Below, in pieces: positions 51,697-60,772 of a stretch of 64,000 bases of DNA; position 1 is the first letter of the stretch, and each line of letters begins with the position of its first letter. Origin of the DNA: Bin95 sp965220855 (lineage in GTDB: Bacteria; Pseudomonadota; Alphaproteobacteria; Bin95); contig CBDCQY010000001.1 in NCBI GenBank assembly GCA_965220855.1, positions 310,001 through 374,000 of the forward strand, given 5' to 3'. A program made the position numbers and the translations under genes. The notes under the pieces were generated by a model, which was not told the origin of the DNA, ran no database searches, and saw nothing but the letters and a program-made list of their open reading frames with translations.

Positions 51697-53232
51697 TCAC
51701 TTGCTCCAGCCATACTGCCAGAAGCGCGGGATCTCGTCCTGGTAGGGGATGAAGACCAGCTCCTCGCGGAAGGCGTAGTTGCGCACATGGTTGAACATGG
51801 GCAGCCAATAGACCTCGCTGGTGATCTTCTCCACCGCCTTGCGATAGGCCGCCTTGCGCACCGCCGGATCGGAGCTGGTGTCGCCCTCCTCCAGCCAGGC
51901 CGCCACCTCGTCGTCGAGCGCGAAATCGTCCGGCCCCTTCTTGAAGAAGTGGCTGGTGATCGCCGACATGTCGTTCATGGAGTAGGAGCCCCAGTCCATC
52001 AGGAACATCGGCGTGGTGCCCTCGTTGCGCTGCTTGTCGCGCAGCGCGAAATAGGGCATGCGCGTCAGCGTCGCCCGGATGCCGACCTTGGCGAGATCGC
52101 CCATGATCGCCTCCGCCCAGTCCGCCGGGCGGAAGGTGTAGAAGTCGATCTCGAAGCCGTCCGGATAGCCCGCCTCGGCCAGCAGCGCCTTCGCCTTCTC
52201 CGGGTCGAACTCGTAGCGCATGGCCGCCGACGCGTCGCAGCCGAACTGCGTCGGGAAGCAGGGCGTGTGGATGACGCCGGCGTCGCCCCGGATCAGGTTC
52301 TTGACCAGCGCGGCGCGGTCGATGGCGTGCGCCATGGCGCGCCGGACCTCGACCTTGGTGGTCGGCTCGAAATTGCCGCGCCCGGCGGCGTCGAAGCCGA
52401 TATAGCCGGTGCGCATGGTGCCGGCCTGCAGCGCCTTGAAGCCCGCCACCTGGCCGATCTGATCGACATGGTCGGCGGAGATGTCGGCGGTGAGGTCGAT
52501 GCCGCCGGCGAGCAGCTCGGCGATCTGGGTCTGCACATCGGCGATCTCGCGCACCACGATGCGGGAGACCTGCGCCTCGCCCTTCGGGCTGCCCCAGGTG
52601 TAGTTCTCGTTCTTCTCGAAGACATATTCCTCGGCGGTCTTGATCGAGACCACCTTCATCGGCCCGGTGCCGACCGGGTTGCGGCCCATGCCTTCCGGCC
52701 CGACCTCGGCGTAATACTCGTTCGGGTAGATGGTCAGCGGCCCCGACAGAAACTCGAACGCCTGCGGGAAGGGCTTCTTCATGTGCAGGTTGACCGTATA
52801 TCGGTCCACCTTCTCGGCGCGGTCGATCCAGTTGACGTTCCGCTGGACCTTGACGCCATTGTCGGGGTTGGAGATCCAGTTGAGCGTGAACACCACATCG
52901 TCGGCGTCGAACGGCTCGCCATTGTGGAAGGTGACGCCCTCGCGGAGCTTGAACTGCCAGGTGGTGTCGTTGAGCAGCTCCCAGCCGGTGGCGAGCAGCG
53001 GCTTGTATTCGAAGGTCTTGGGCTCGCGATAGACCAGCTGGTCCCACACCATGCGGCTGAACCAGATGCCCGTGCGGTTGGTGTTGAAATAGTTATCGAC
53101 ATTCTCGATCGGGCCGGTGGAGCCCCAGGCGATGATCAGGCTGTCATCGTCGGGGCCGGCGCTGGCCGAGGTCGCGATCAGGGCCGCGCCCGCGATCGGC
53201 AGCGCCATGGCCGTCAGTCGTCTCATTCCCAT
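51697..53232 (-). CDS. Periplasmic peptide-binding protein (SBP_bac_5, DppA/OppA type)
   Basis: 511 residues from ATG 53232 with GGGGAG six bases upstream. Signal peptide to about residue 25 (IATSASA). The DPP/OPP-type lobes show NRTGIWFSRMVWDQLVYRE, the conserved LREGVTFHNGEPFDADDVVFTL segment, and RRAMAHAIDRAALVKNLIRG. First gene of the operon, which also holds both permeases, both ATPases and the M81 peptidase. Ligand unknown. The 178-base gap upstream (53233-53410) shows no other feature. Confidence 0.93.
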   Translation of the reverse strand: MGMRRLTAMALPIAGAALIATSASAGPDDDSLIIAWGSTGPIENVDNYFNTNRTGIWFSRMVWDQLVYREPKTFEYKPLLATGWELLNDTTWQFKLREGVTFHNGEPFDADDVVFTLNWISNPDNGVKVQRNVNWIDRAEKVDRYTVNLHMKKPFPQAFEFLSGPLTIYPNEYYAEVGPEGMGRNPVGTGPMKVVSIKTAEEYVFEKNENYTWGSPKGEAQVSRIVVREIADVQTQIAELLAGGIDLTADISADHVDQIGQVAGFKALQAGTMRTGYIGFDAAGRGNFEPTTKVEVRRAMAHAIDRAALVKNLIRGDAGVIHTPCFPTQFGCDASAAMRYEFDPEKAKALLAEAGYPDGFEIDFYTFRPADWAEAIMGDLAKVGIRATLTRMPYFALRDKQRNEGTTPMFLMDWGSYSMNDMSAITSHFFKKGPDDFALDDEVAAWLEEGDTSSDPAVRKAAYRKAVEKITSEVYWLPMFNHVRNYAFREELVFIPYQDEIPRFWQYGWSK

Positions 53233-53410
53233 CTCTTTCTCCCCTTCGCCGGACGGAACCCCCGCCGGCGCTCAAGCTGTCAGGCCGCACTCTAGCGAAT
53301 CGACGCCCGCAAGGGCAGCCCACCGAATCGTCGCGCGCGATCCGGGGCCGAGTCGGGCGCGCCCGCTGCTCGTCCGAAGCGACACCGGACTACAGGCCAG
53401 GCGCGGCGCC

Positions 53411-53785
53411 TCACGATGGACGATACAGCCACCCCCGCTTTTGCCCACAATCCCTCAGGCGCTTGGCGCCGGACTCCTTCGCCGCCCTCGAAATATTCAA
53501 AAAATCAATCAACACATGTGACGGGACGCCCGGCAACGGGTCTTCCAGCACATCCAGATCGATATCCTTGCACTCGGATACCGACACCGCCAGGACGCCA
53601 GCAGACCGCTTCTGGCCATCTTCTGTGTAGTTTCTGAACGACTCTTCGGCGGTAACCATATCCCCATTATCGACGGACAGCTTGTCCCGGTCCTTTCTTG
53701 TCGGTCTGAAGGCTTGAGATGTGATACGGCCACGATCGATGAAATTGGGATGGATTTGTCTCAACAGCAGCGTTGAAGGCCTCAT
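53411..53785 (-). CDS. Conserved hypothetical protein, second gene of an AT-richer bicistron
   Basis: 124 residues. The start is coupled to the upstream gene by ATGA. The N-terminal part, LLRQIHPNFIDRGRITSQAF, then PTRKDRDKLSVDNGDMVTAEESF, belongs to a widespread family of unknown function that I recognise only by pattern. The middle, GVLAVSVSECKDIDLDVLEDPLPGVPSHVLIDF, is also conserved in it. No membrane segment or clear catalytic motif. The pairing with a partner gene and the AT-richer composition are compatible with a toxin-antitoxin-like or mobile cassette; the function is not established. Confidence 0.7.
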   Translation of the reverse strand: MRPSTLLLRQIHPNFIDRGRITSQAFRPTRKDRDKLSVDNGDMVTAEESFRNYTEDGQKRSAGVLAVSVSECKDIDLDVLEDPLPGVPSHVLIDFLNISRAAKESGAKRLRDCGQKRGWLYRPS

Positions 53786-54189
53786 GCAGCTTCCCCGATT
53801 CTTTCAACGACCCATCTCCAAGCATCGACCGAATTCATATCCAAATATCGGCTATCCTCCCCATTCGTTCCCAAATCCAGCTCATGCCAATATCCTCGAT
53901 GCGTTTTCAAATCTATTTCCAGAGTCATATCCCTTTGTTCGATTATCCACTCGATTTGAATATTTCCGTCTTCGGTAGGATAGAAGTAAGGATCGAATTC
54001 ATGGTCGTGTAAATGCTGCGCAAACTTGGAGGCGAGCCACGAGATACCCTGGATCGATGGAGCCAGTCCCTCGCCATCCAGCCAGCCGTCCTCAAGACCC
54101 GACAGCTTTTCCAATTGCCGATCGATCTCGGGACAGGCCGTTCGGGGAACAGGATGTTCCGGATCCCGGAGCATGCGCTTGACTGTCAC
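53782..54189 (-). CDS. Conserved hypothetical protein, first gene of an AT-richer bicistron
   Basis: 135 residues from a GTG at 54189 with an excellent AGGAGGT site five bases upstream. Contains LEKLSGLEDGWLDGEGLAPS, then a hydrophobic-aromatic beta-rich half: FDPYFYPTEDGNIQIEWIIEQRDMTLEIDL, with HRGYWHELDL after it. The GW-LDGEG-APS block followed by an IEW strand is a recurring pattern in small proteins encoded next to the family of the following gene. No DNA-binding helix-turn-helix was seen, so an antitoxin role would be unconventional. Confidence 0.7.
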   Translation of the reverse strand: MTVKRMLRDPEHPVPRTACPEIDRQLEKLSGLEDGWLDGEGLAPSIQGISWLASKFAQHLHDHEFDPYFYPTEDGNIQIEWIIEQRDMTLEIDLKTHRGYWHELDLGTNGEDSRYLDMNSVDAWRWVVERIGEAA

Positions 54190-54211
54190 CGGCGACCTCC
54201 TGCAGGCGCGG

Positions 54212-54291
54212 GGAGCTTGACTGGGGTGCGGTGTGTCACGACCGCTCCTTTGCAGCAGATATATGTCCTCACAATCCGCCGGTCAAGCTCC
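54212..54291. promoter_or_regulatory. Inverted repeat pair bracketing the bicistron promoter
   Basis: GGAGCTTGAC (54212-54221) and GTCAAGCTCC (54282-54291) are perfect 10-base inverted copies with 60 bases between. The right arm covers the -35 box and the left arm lies in the leader near the ribosome site. Two operator half-sites or looping sites for a dimeric regulator would look like this. The pair is too far apart to be an ordinary hairpin terminator. Confidence 0.55.
54258..54286 (-). promoter_or_regulatory. Sigma-70 promoter of the bicistron
   Basis: On the minus strand TTGACC (54281-54286), a 17-base spacer, then TATATC (54258-54263). Predicted transcription starts near 54250, about 60 bases before the GTG start at 54189. 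Strong and AT-rich compared with the rest of the window. Confidence 0.6.
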
Positions 54292-54382
54292 GGGCGCGCG
54301 CCGCGATGGAGACGCCGGGAGGCGATGCGGCAATCCGTCTCTCCCCTGAGCCGCGCTCCCGGCCGGGGGTAGAGTCGGCCGG

Positions 54383-55066
54383 TCAGAAGCCGGCCAGCGT
54401 TTCGCGCAGCCGGTCGGCGTCGGGGTTGGCGTGGCGGCGGTCGATCACGATGGAGTGCGGCGTGGCGGCCGGGTCGTAATAGGCCTGGTTCCAGTCGTTG
54501 CGCCGGGCGATCACCGCGCCCTCCAGCGAGGCGCCGGCAAACAGGCCCTGGCTGGTCGAGTAGCTCAATATGTCCGCGCCGACATTGGTGGTGGTGCCGC
54601 CCTCGATGCCGGCGCCGACCGGGCCGGCCGCCACCGAGGCGTCGGCGCCGAGCTTCAGCTGGTCGTCGAGCACGCTCTTCAGCGCGCCCTCGGTGCGCAG
54701 CACCAGGATCGCCTCGGCGGTCTGGCCGCCGAATTGCAGCCCGAAGCTGAACGACGCCATGGTGTAGAAGGCCGGATAGCTCCAGCGCCCGCGCTTGTCG
54801 CGCGCCACCAGCACGCCGCTGCCGCCCTCGCCGCCGAACAGGAAGGCGCCCTTGATCAGCTGCGGGAAGATCAGCAGCGCCCGCGCCTCGCCGATGAAGC
54901 GGCGCACATTGGCCCCGAGGTCGGGGTGGCGCGACAGGCGCTCGACGGTGATGCGGGCCTTGTCCACCAGTTCGCCGGGTGTGGGGTCCTCGGCGGCGGC
55001 CGGGGCCGTCCAGAGCGCCGCCAGAAAGGCGAGGCAGCCGAGCGGGCCAAAGCGGTTGCGCATCAT
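54383..55066 (-). CDS. SYLF-domain (Ysc84/DUF500) lipid-binding exported protein
   Basis: 227 residues with a signal peptide (1-25, ends TAPAAA). The SYLF domain fills the mature part: LIFPQLIKGAFLFGGEGGSGVLV, TMASFSFGLQFGGQ, and the C-terminal ILSYSTSQGLFAGASLEGAVI. The family binds phosphoinositides or other lipids in eukaryotes; bacterial members are periplasmic or outer-membrane linked with unknown role. It lies 13 bases downstream of cobO but need not be functionally linked to cobalamin. Confidence 0.9.
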   Translation of the reverse strand: MMRNRFGPLGCLAFLAALWTAPAAAEDPTPGELVDKARITVERLSRHPDLGANVRRFIGEARALLIFPQLIKGAFLFGGEGGSGVLVARDKRGRWSYPAFYTMASFSFGLQFGGQTAEAILVLRTEGALKSVLDDQLKLGADASVAAGPVGAGIEGGTTTNVGADILSYSTSQGLFAGASLEGAVIARRNDWNQAYYDPAATPHSIVIDRRHANPDADRLRETLAGF

Positions 55067-55079
55067 CTGGGGAGTCCTC

Positions 55080-55712
55080 CTAGAATTCGACGCCGATCTG
55101 CGCCTTCACGCCGGCGCGGAACGGATGCTTGATCAGGGTCATCTCGGTCACCAGATCGGCCGCCTCGACCAGTTCGGGGCGCGCATTGCGCCCGGTGACC
55201 ACCACATGCAGGTCCTCCCGCCGGCCGGCGAACGCCGCCAGCACCCGGTCGAGCTCCAGATAGTCGTAGCGCAGCACGATATTGAGCTCGTCCAGGATGA
55301 CCATGGCGTTGGAGGGGTCGGCCAGCATGGCCTCGGCGGTCTCCCAGGCGGCGCGGGCGGCGGCGATGTCGCGGGCGCGGTCCTGCGTCTCCCAGGTGAA
55401 GCCCTCGCCCATGGCGCGGATCTCGATCAGCTCCGGGAAGCGCTCGAACAGCGCCCGCTCGCCGGTTTGCCACACGCCCTTGACGAACTGCACCACGCCC
55501 ACCTTCAGGCCGTTGCCGACCGCGCGCGCCGCCAGCCCGAAGGCGGCCGTCGATTTGCCCTTGCCCTTGCCGGTATGGACGATCAGCAGCCCCTTCTCGA
55601 TGGTCTTGGTGGCCAGCATCCGGTCGCGGGCCGCCTTGCGCTTGCGGGCTTTCTCATTAGCCCGGGCGTTGAGGGCGTCGTCTTCCGGGGAAGAGCCGTC
55701 CGCCTGGCTCAT
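55080..55712 (-). CDS. cobO: Cob(I)yrinic acid a,c-diamide adenosyltransferase
   Basis: 210-residue CobA/CobO/BtuR-type adenosyltransferase that attaches the adenosyl group to cobalt. P-loop LIVHTGKGKGKSTAAFGLA, VVQFVKGVWQTGERA, ILDELNIVLRYDYL and the VVTGRNARPEL segment are all family hallmarks. A basic, charged N-terminal tail (NEKARKRKAARDRM) precedes them. The ATG overlaps the cobN stop by ATGA. Confidence 0.95.
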   Translation of the reverse strand: MSQADGSSPEDDALNARANEKARKRKAARDRMLATKTIEKGLLIVHTGKGKGKSTAAFGLAARAVGNGLKVGVVQFVKGVWQTGERALFERFPELIEIRAMGEGFTWETQDRARDIAAARAAWETAEAMLADPSNAMVILDELNIVLRYDYLELDRVLAAFAGRREDLHVVVTGRNARPELVEAADLVTEMTLIKHPFRAGVKAQIGVEF

Positions 55713-58700
55713 GGCCGCTCTCCGCGCGCGAGGGAACGCAGCAGATCATAGCCGAAATTGGCCCGCGGCCGCCACAGGCCGCGCTCCAGCGCCTCCAGAA
55801 AACGCGCCGCCATCTCGCGAAGCGCCGCCGGATTGCTGGCCGCCATGAAGCCGCTGACCTTCGGGTCGCGCACATAAGCCTCGAACAGCGCGTCGAAATG
55901 ATGGTCGCGAACCGCGCCGGTGGTGGCGGCGAAGGCGAACAGATAATCCACCGTCGCCGCGATCTCGAAGGCGCCCTTGTAGCCGTGGCGCATGACGCCG
56001 GCGAGCCATTTCGGGTTGGCGGCGCGGGCGCGCACGGTGCGCGCGATCTCCTCCTCCAGCGTGCGCACGCGCGGGCGTTCGGGCGCGGTGTGGTCGTTGT
56101 GATAGACCGCCGGACGGCGCCCGGAGAGCATGGCCGCGGCCACCGCCAGACCGCCCTCGAACTGGTAATAGTCGTCGCTGTCCAGCAGGTCGTGCTCGCG
56201 ATTGTCCTGGTTATGCGCCACGGCGTCGATTCGCGCGAGGCGGCGCTCGAACTCCGCGCGCGCCGGGCGGCCCTCCTCGCCCGCGCCATAGGCCCAGCCG
56301 CCCCAGGCGAGGAAGGCGCGGGCCAGGTCCTCCGGCCCCTCCCAGCCCTTCTCGTCGATCAGCGCCTGCAGGCCCGCGCCATAGGCCCCCGGCATGGAGC
56401 CGAAGACGCGCCAGGTGGCCTCGCGAAAGCCCTCGCCTTCCGGCGTGTAGAGCGGGTTGTCCGGCTCGTCGAGCCGCGCCACCGCCTGCGCCGCGCCGTC
56501 GAACAGGTCGATCAGCCCCGGAAAGGCGTCGCGGAAGAAGCCCGAAATGCGCAAGGTGACATCGACGCGCGGCCGGTCGAGCGCCTCGCGCGGGACGACC
56601 TCGAAACCGATGACGCGCCCCGAGCCGGCGTCCCAGGTCGGCCGCACGCCCATCAGGGCCAGCGCCTGGGCGATGTCGTCGCCGCCGGTGCGCATGGTGC
56701 TGGTGCCCCAGACGGAGAGCGCGAGCGCGCGCGGCCACTCGCCATGGTCGCGGGCGTGGCGCTCGACCAGCAGCGCCGCCGACCGCCAGCCGAGCCGCGC
56801 GGCGGCCGGCGTCGGCAGGGCGCGCACATCGACCGAATAGAAATTGCGCCCGGTCGGCAGCACCTCGGGGCGCCCGCGCGTCGGCGCGCCGGAGGGGCCG
56901 GGGGCGATGAAGCGCCCGGCGAGGCCGGCGCGCACACCGGCGAGCTCGGCCGCCCCCGACCGGTCGAGCGCCGGGGCGAGCTCGTCACAGAGGAAGGCGA
57001 GCGCGGCCGCGCTCTCCGGCCCCGGCGGGTCGGCCGCGCCCTCCACCAGCCGCGCCATCGCCGCCTCCAGCCGTTCGAGCGTGTCGCCGGCGGTGCGCCA
57101 GAGCGCCTCGCCGGCAAGGAAACCGGGCCGGGGGCCGGTCCAGGGCCGGGCGAGGTCGTCGTCCAGTTCGAGGCCGAGATCGGCGGCGAGCGCCGGCAGC
57201 AGACGCGGGCGCAGAATGGCGACCAGCAGGTCGCGCCGCTGGCGGCCCCCGGGCGCTCTGCCGAACACATGCAGCCCGTCGCGGATCTGCAATTCCTTCA
57301 GCTCGCAGAGATAGCCGTCGAGCTTGCCGAGCGCGTCCGCCGCGCCGTCCCCCTTGCCGATGCCGCAATCGGCGGCAAGCCCGGTCCGCTCCGCCAGCTC
57401 CAGGATGTCGGCGGCGAGCGGGGCCAGCCGGCGCGGGTCCAGCGCCGCCGCCTGATAATATTCGTCCACCAGACGCTCCAGCTCCAGCAGCGGGCCGTAG
57501 GCCTCGGCGCGGGTCAGCGGCGGCGTCAGATGATCGACGATCGCGGCGTGAATGCGCCGCTTGGCCTGCGAGCCTTCGCCCGGATCGTTGACGATGAAGG
57601 GATAGAGGTTCGGGACCGGCCCCAGCACCGCGTCCGGGAAGCACTCTTCCGAGAGCGCCACCGACTTGCCGGGCAGCCATTCGAGATTGCCATGCTTGCC
57701 GACATGGATGATCGCATCGGCGGCGAACTCCCGCCGGAGCCAACCGTAGAAGGCCAGATAAGCGGGCGGCGGCGGCAGCGCCGGATCGTGATAGCTGGAG
57801 GCGGGATCGATGTCGTAGCCGCGCGAGGGCTGGATGGCGACCGCGACATCGCCGAAGCGGAGCGCCGGGATGGTGACATCGCGCGCGAGCGGTCCCCAGC
57901 GCTCGCGCACCGTTCGGGTCACCGCCGCCGGCAGGGTCTCGACGAAGGCGCGGACGGCCGCCGCCGGCCAGACCGGCCCCTCGCGGCGGCTCTGCTGCAG
58001 GCGGCGCATGAGCGCGTCGCCGTCCGCCGGCAGCCCCCGGGCGCCGAGCGCGCGCAGGAGGGCGAGCGCGGAGGCCGGCGTGTCGAGGCCGACGCCATTG
58101 CCGATGCGCCCGTCGCGCGTCGGATAGTTCGCCAGGATGAGCGCGATGCGCTTCTTCCCCGGCCGCCGCAGCCGCGCCCAGTTGGCCGCCAGCCGGGCGA
58201 CGAAGCGCGCCCGGTCCGGCAGCGGGCGGTAGCGGGCGATGTCGCACTCCGTCGCCGCGTCGCGCCGGCTGGCCGCCTTGAAGGAGACCGCGCGCGAGAT
58301 CAGCCGGCCATCGACCTCCGGCAGCGCGATGTTCATGGCGACGTCGCGCGGCGCGAGGCCGCGCGCGCCGGCGCGCCACTCGGCCTCCGCCCCGCCCGAA
58401 AGCACCGCCTGGATCACCGGACAGTCGTAAGCGTCCAGCGGGCCGGGGCCGCCGGCGGCGCTGGCGGCGAAGCCGGTGGTGTTGACGATGACCGCCGGCG
58501 GCTCGGCGGCGAACCGGCGCTCCAGCAGCGCCAGCGAGGCCGGGTCCTTCAGGCTGGAGATCGCGATCGGGCGCGCCGCCAGCCCCGCCGCCGCCAGCTC
58601 GTCCGCCAGCATCCCGATCGCCGCGACATTGCCGGCCTGGAGATGGGCGCGATAGAACAGGATCGGCGCCGGCGGCCCCGCGCCCTTCGCCGCCGCCTCC

Positions 58701-59230
58701 CAGAGCTGGGCGCGCGGGATCGGGGCCGGCTCCCGCCAGACGGTCGGGCGGCCGAGCAGATGGGCGGCGTAGCGCAGGAAGCCCAGCGCGTTTTCCGGCC
58801 CGCCCTCGACCAGATAGCGCCAGAGCCGGTGGCGGGCGGCCGCATCCAGGCTGGAGCAGGCGTCGAGCTCCGGGTCCGCCCGGTCGTCGCCCGGCAGCAG
58901 CGCCACCGGCGCGTCCAGCGCGCCCAGCCGCTCCACGCCGTAGGCCCAGTAGCCGCGCCCGCCCAGCAGCCGCACGACCACCAGCCGGGCGCGGCCCAGC
59001 ACCCGCTCGACATGCAGATCGACCGAGAGATGGTGGCCGAGCGCCATGATGTTGGCGAGGCGGAGCGTCGGCGCCGCCGGGTCCTCGGCCAGGCGGCGGC
59101 GTTGCGCGTCGGCCAGCAAGGCGAGGTCGGTGTCGGCCGCGCTCAGCACCGCGATGTCGCCCGGCGTCTGGCCGAGATCGACCGCCTCGCCGTCCGCCTG
59201 CGCGCCCGGCGCGGCGGTCAGGAGATGCAC
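55709..59230 (-). CDS. cobN: Cobaltochelatase subunit CobN
   Basis: 1173-residue large subunit of the ATP-dependent aerobic cobaltochelatase, which inserts cobalt into hydrogenobyrinic acid a,c-diamide. GTG start at 59230 overlaps the cobW end by 13 bases. CobN/BchH family blocks present include IILANYPTRDGRIGNGVGLDTPASAL, IHVGKHGNLEWLPGKSVALS, and the C-terminal NQDNREHDLLDSDDYYQFEGGLA. Slightly shorter than typical CobN (about 1250-1300) but complete at both ends. The AAA+ partners cobS and cobT are not in the window. Confidence 0.95.
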   Translation of the reverse strand: MHLLTAAPGAQADGEAVDLGQTPGDIAVLSAADTDLALLADAQRRRLAEDPAAPTLRLANIMALGHHLSVDLHVERVLGRARLVVVRLLGGRGYWAYGVERLGALDAPVALLPGDDRADPELDACSSLDAAARHRLWRYLVEGGPENALGFLRYAAHLLGRPTVWREPAPIPRAQLWEAAAKGAGPPAPILFYRAHLQAGNVAAIGMLADELAAAGLAARPIAISSLKDPASLALLERRFAAEPPAVIVNTTGFAASAAGGPGPLDAYDCPVIQAVLSGGAEAEWRAGARGLAPRDVAMNIALPEVDGRLISRAVSFKAASRRDAATECDIARYRPLPDRARFVARLAANWARLRRPGKKRIALILANYPTRDGRIGNGVGLDTPASALALLRALGARGLPADGDALMRRLQQSRREGPVWPAAAVRAFVETLPAAVTRTVRERWGPLARDVTIPALRFGDVAVAIQPSRGYDIDPASSYHDPALPPPPAYLAFYGWLRREFAADAIIHVGKHGNLEWLPGKSVALSEECFPDAVLGPVPNLYPFIVNDPGEGSQAKRRIHAAIVDHLTPPLTRAEAYGPLLELERLVDEYYQAAALDPRRLAPLAADILELAERTGLAADCGIGKGDGAADALGKLDGYLCELKELQIRDGLHVFGRAPGGRQRRDLLVAILRPRLLPALAADLGLELDDDLARPWTGPRPGFLAGEALWRTAGDTLERLEAAMARLVEGAADPPGPESAAALAFLCDELAPALDRSGAAELAGVRAGLAGRFIAPGPSGAPTRGRPEVLPTGRNFYSVDVRALPTPAAARLGWRSAALLVERHARDHGEWPRALALSVWGTSTMRTGGDDIAQALALMGVRPTWDAGSGRVIGFEVVPREALDRPRVDVTLRISGFFRDAFPGLIDLFDGAAQAVARLDEPDNPLYTPEGEGFREATWRVFGSMPGAYGAGLQALIDEKGWEGPEDLARAFLAWGGWAYGAGEEGRPARAEFERRLARIDAVAHNQDNREHDLLDSDDYYQFEGGLAVAAAMLSGRRPAVYHNDHTAPERPRVRTLEEEIARTVRARAANPKWLAGVMRHGYKGAFEIAATVDYLFAFAATTGAVRDHHFDALFEAYVRDPKVSGFMAASNPAALREMAARFLEALERGLWRPRANFGYDLLRSLARGERP

Positions 59231-60261
59231 CGCCCGCCGAGCGCCCGGGCCACCGCCTCGCGGTCGAGGCCGGCGAAGCCGATCGCCACCAGCCGCGTGC
59301 CCCGGTCCTCTCCCTCCCGCCAGGGCCGGTCGTACCAGCTCTCGACGCGCGCGCCCACGCCCTGGACGGCGAGCCGCATCGCCTTGCCGGCGACCTCGGC
59401 GAAGCCCTTGACGCGCAGCACATCGTGATCGCGCGCCACGGCCGCGATGCGCTCCGCCAGCGCCGCCGGCTCGACCGGACCTGCGGCGACGGCGAAGCTC
59501 TCGAAATCGTCATGGTCGTGGTCTTCCTCGCCGTCATGATGCGAGGGGCGCGCGTCGAGATCGTCCTCGGCGGCGGCTTCGAGACCGAGCAGCAGGCGCG
59601 CATCCACCCGCCCGCCGGTCGCGGCGACCAGCTTGACGGCGGGCGAGCGCAGCCCGGCGCGCACCTCGGCCAGCGCGTCCCGCCAGCCGGCCGCATCCAG
59701 CAGGTCGCGCTTGTTGACGATCACGAGATCGGCGGCGGCCAACTGGTCCTCGAACAGCTCCTCCAGCGGCGCATCGTGGTCGAGGGCCGGGTCGGCGCGC
59801 CGGGCCGCCTCGACGGCGGCCGGGTCGGCGGCGAAGCGCCCGGCGGCGACCGCCGCGCCATCGACCACCGCCACCACGCCATCGACCGTGGCGGCCGAAC
59901 GCACTTCCGGCCAGGCGAAGGCCTGCAGGAGCGGCTTCGGCAAGGCGAGGCCGGAGGTCTCGATCAGGATATGCTCGGGCGGCTCGGCGCGTTCGAGCAG
60001 CGCCTGCATGGTCGGCAGGAAGTCGTCGGCGACCGTGCAGCAGATGCAGCCATTGGGAAGCTCGACGATATCGTCCTCCGCGCAGCCCTCCAGGCCGCAG
60101 GCGCGCAGCAGTTCGCCATCGACGCCGAGATCGCCGAACTCGTTGACGATCACCGCGAGGCGCCGGCCGCCGGCATTCTCCAGCAGGCTGCGAATCAGGC
60201 TGGTCTTGCCGGCGCCGAGAAAGCCGGTGATCACGGTGGCGGGAATCTTCGCCTTCAGCAT
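59218..60261 (-). CDS. cobW: CobW family GTPase metallochaperone
   Basis: 347-residue G3E GTPase that delivers cobalt to the CobNST chelatase. P-loop GFLGAGKT, the metal-binding CICC in PNGCICCTV, NKRD, and a His/Asp/Glu-rich linker (HHDGEEDHDHDDFE), which may hold metal. The C-terminal CobW_C domain ends GGRCIS. Placement directly before cobN supports the cobalt role over a zinc role. Confidence 0.93.
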   Translation of the reverse strand: MLKAKIPATVITGFLGAGKTSLIRSLLENAGGRRLAVIVNEFGDLGVDGELLRACGLEGCAEDDIVELPNGCICCTVADDFLPTMQALLERAEPPEHILIETSGLALPKPLLQAFAWPEVRSAATVDGVVAVVDGAAVAAGRFAADPAAVEAARRADPALDHDAPLEELFEDQLAAADLVIVNKRDLLDAAGWRDALAEVRAGLRSPAVKLVAATGGRVDARLLLGLEAAAEDDLDARPSHHDGEEDHDHDDFESFAVAAGPVEPAALAERIAAVARDHDVLRVKGFAEVAGKAMRLAVQGVGARVESWYDRPWREGEDRGTRLVAIGFAGLDREAVARALGGRCIS

Positions 60262-60274
60262 GGGCGCGCCGCCT

Positions 60275-60772
60275 TCAGCACGGGCCGGGCTTGAGCTGCA
60301 AGGGCAGGCCGGCGGCGACGAACACCACCCGGTCGGCGGCCGCCGCGAGCTCGCGGTTGAGCCGCCCCTGCGCGTCCCGGAAGCGCCGCCCGAGCGCGGT
60401 TTCCGGCACCAGCCCCATGCCGGTCTCGTTGGAGACCAGCACGGTGGGCGCGCGCCGACCGGCCAGCGCGTCCAGCAGCGCGCCGGTCGGCGCGTCGCAT
60501 CCGGCGAGGAGCGCGTTGGAGAGCCAGAGCGTCAGGCAATCGACCAGCACCGCCGCCCCGCCGGCCGCCGCCAGCGCCTCGGGCAGGCGGTCCGGGGCCT
60601 CTACGGTGGTCCAGTCCGGCCCGCGCCGGGCGCGGTGGCGGGCGATCCGCGTCGCCATCTCGGCGTCGCCGGCCCGCGCCGTGGCGATATAGACGGCCGG
60701 CCCGTCGAACAGCGATTCGGCATAGCAACTCTTGCCGGAGGCCGCGCCTCCGAGCACCAGGGTCGTGGTCAT
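60275..60772 (-). CDS. cobU: Bifunctional adenosylcobinamide kinase/guanylyltransferase
   Basis: 165-residue CobU/CobP enzyme: kinase P-loop GGAASGKS (8-15), the guanylylated His in RIARHRARRGPDWTTVE, VDCLTLWLSN, and the GTP-binding SNETGMGLVPE, then LGRRFRDAQGRLN. First gene of the cobU-cobW-cobN-cobO run; 13 bases separate it from cobW. The 141-base gap 60773-60913 upstream holds no recognisable cobalamin riboswitch. Confidence 0.93.
   Translation of the reverse strand: MTTTLVLGGAASGKSCYAESLFDGPAVYIATARAGDAEMATRIARHRARRGPDWTTVEAPDRLPEALAAAGGAAVLVDCLTLWLSNALLAGCDAPTGALLDALAGRRAPTVLVSNETGMGLVPETALGRRFRDAQGRLNRELAAAADRVVFVAAGLPLQLKPGPC

Noticed and set aside
55898..59428. A 1176-codon open frame antisense to cobN and the end of cobW
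   Set aside because: It reads as Arg/Ala/Gly-rich text without motifs, and the sense strand encodes a complete CobN. Long antisense frames are expected in DNA of this GC content.
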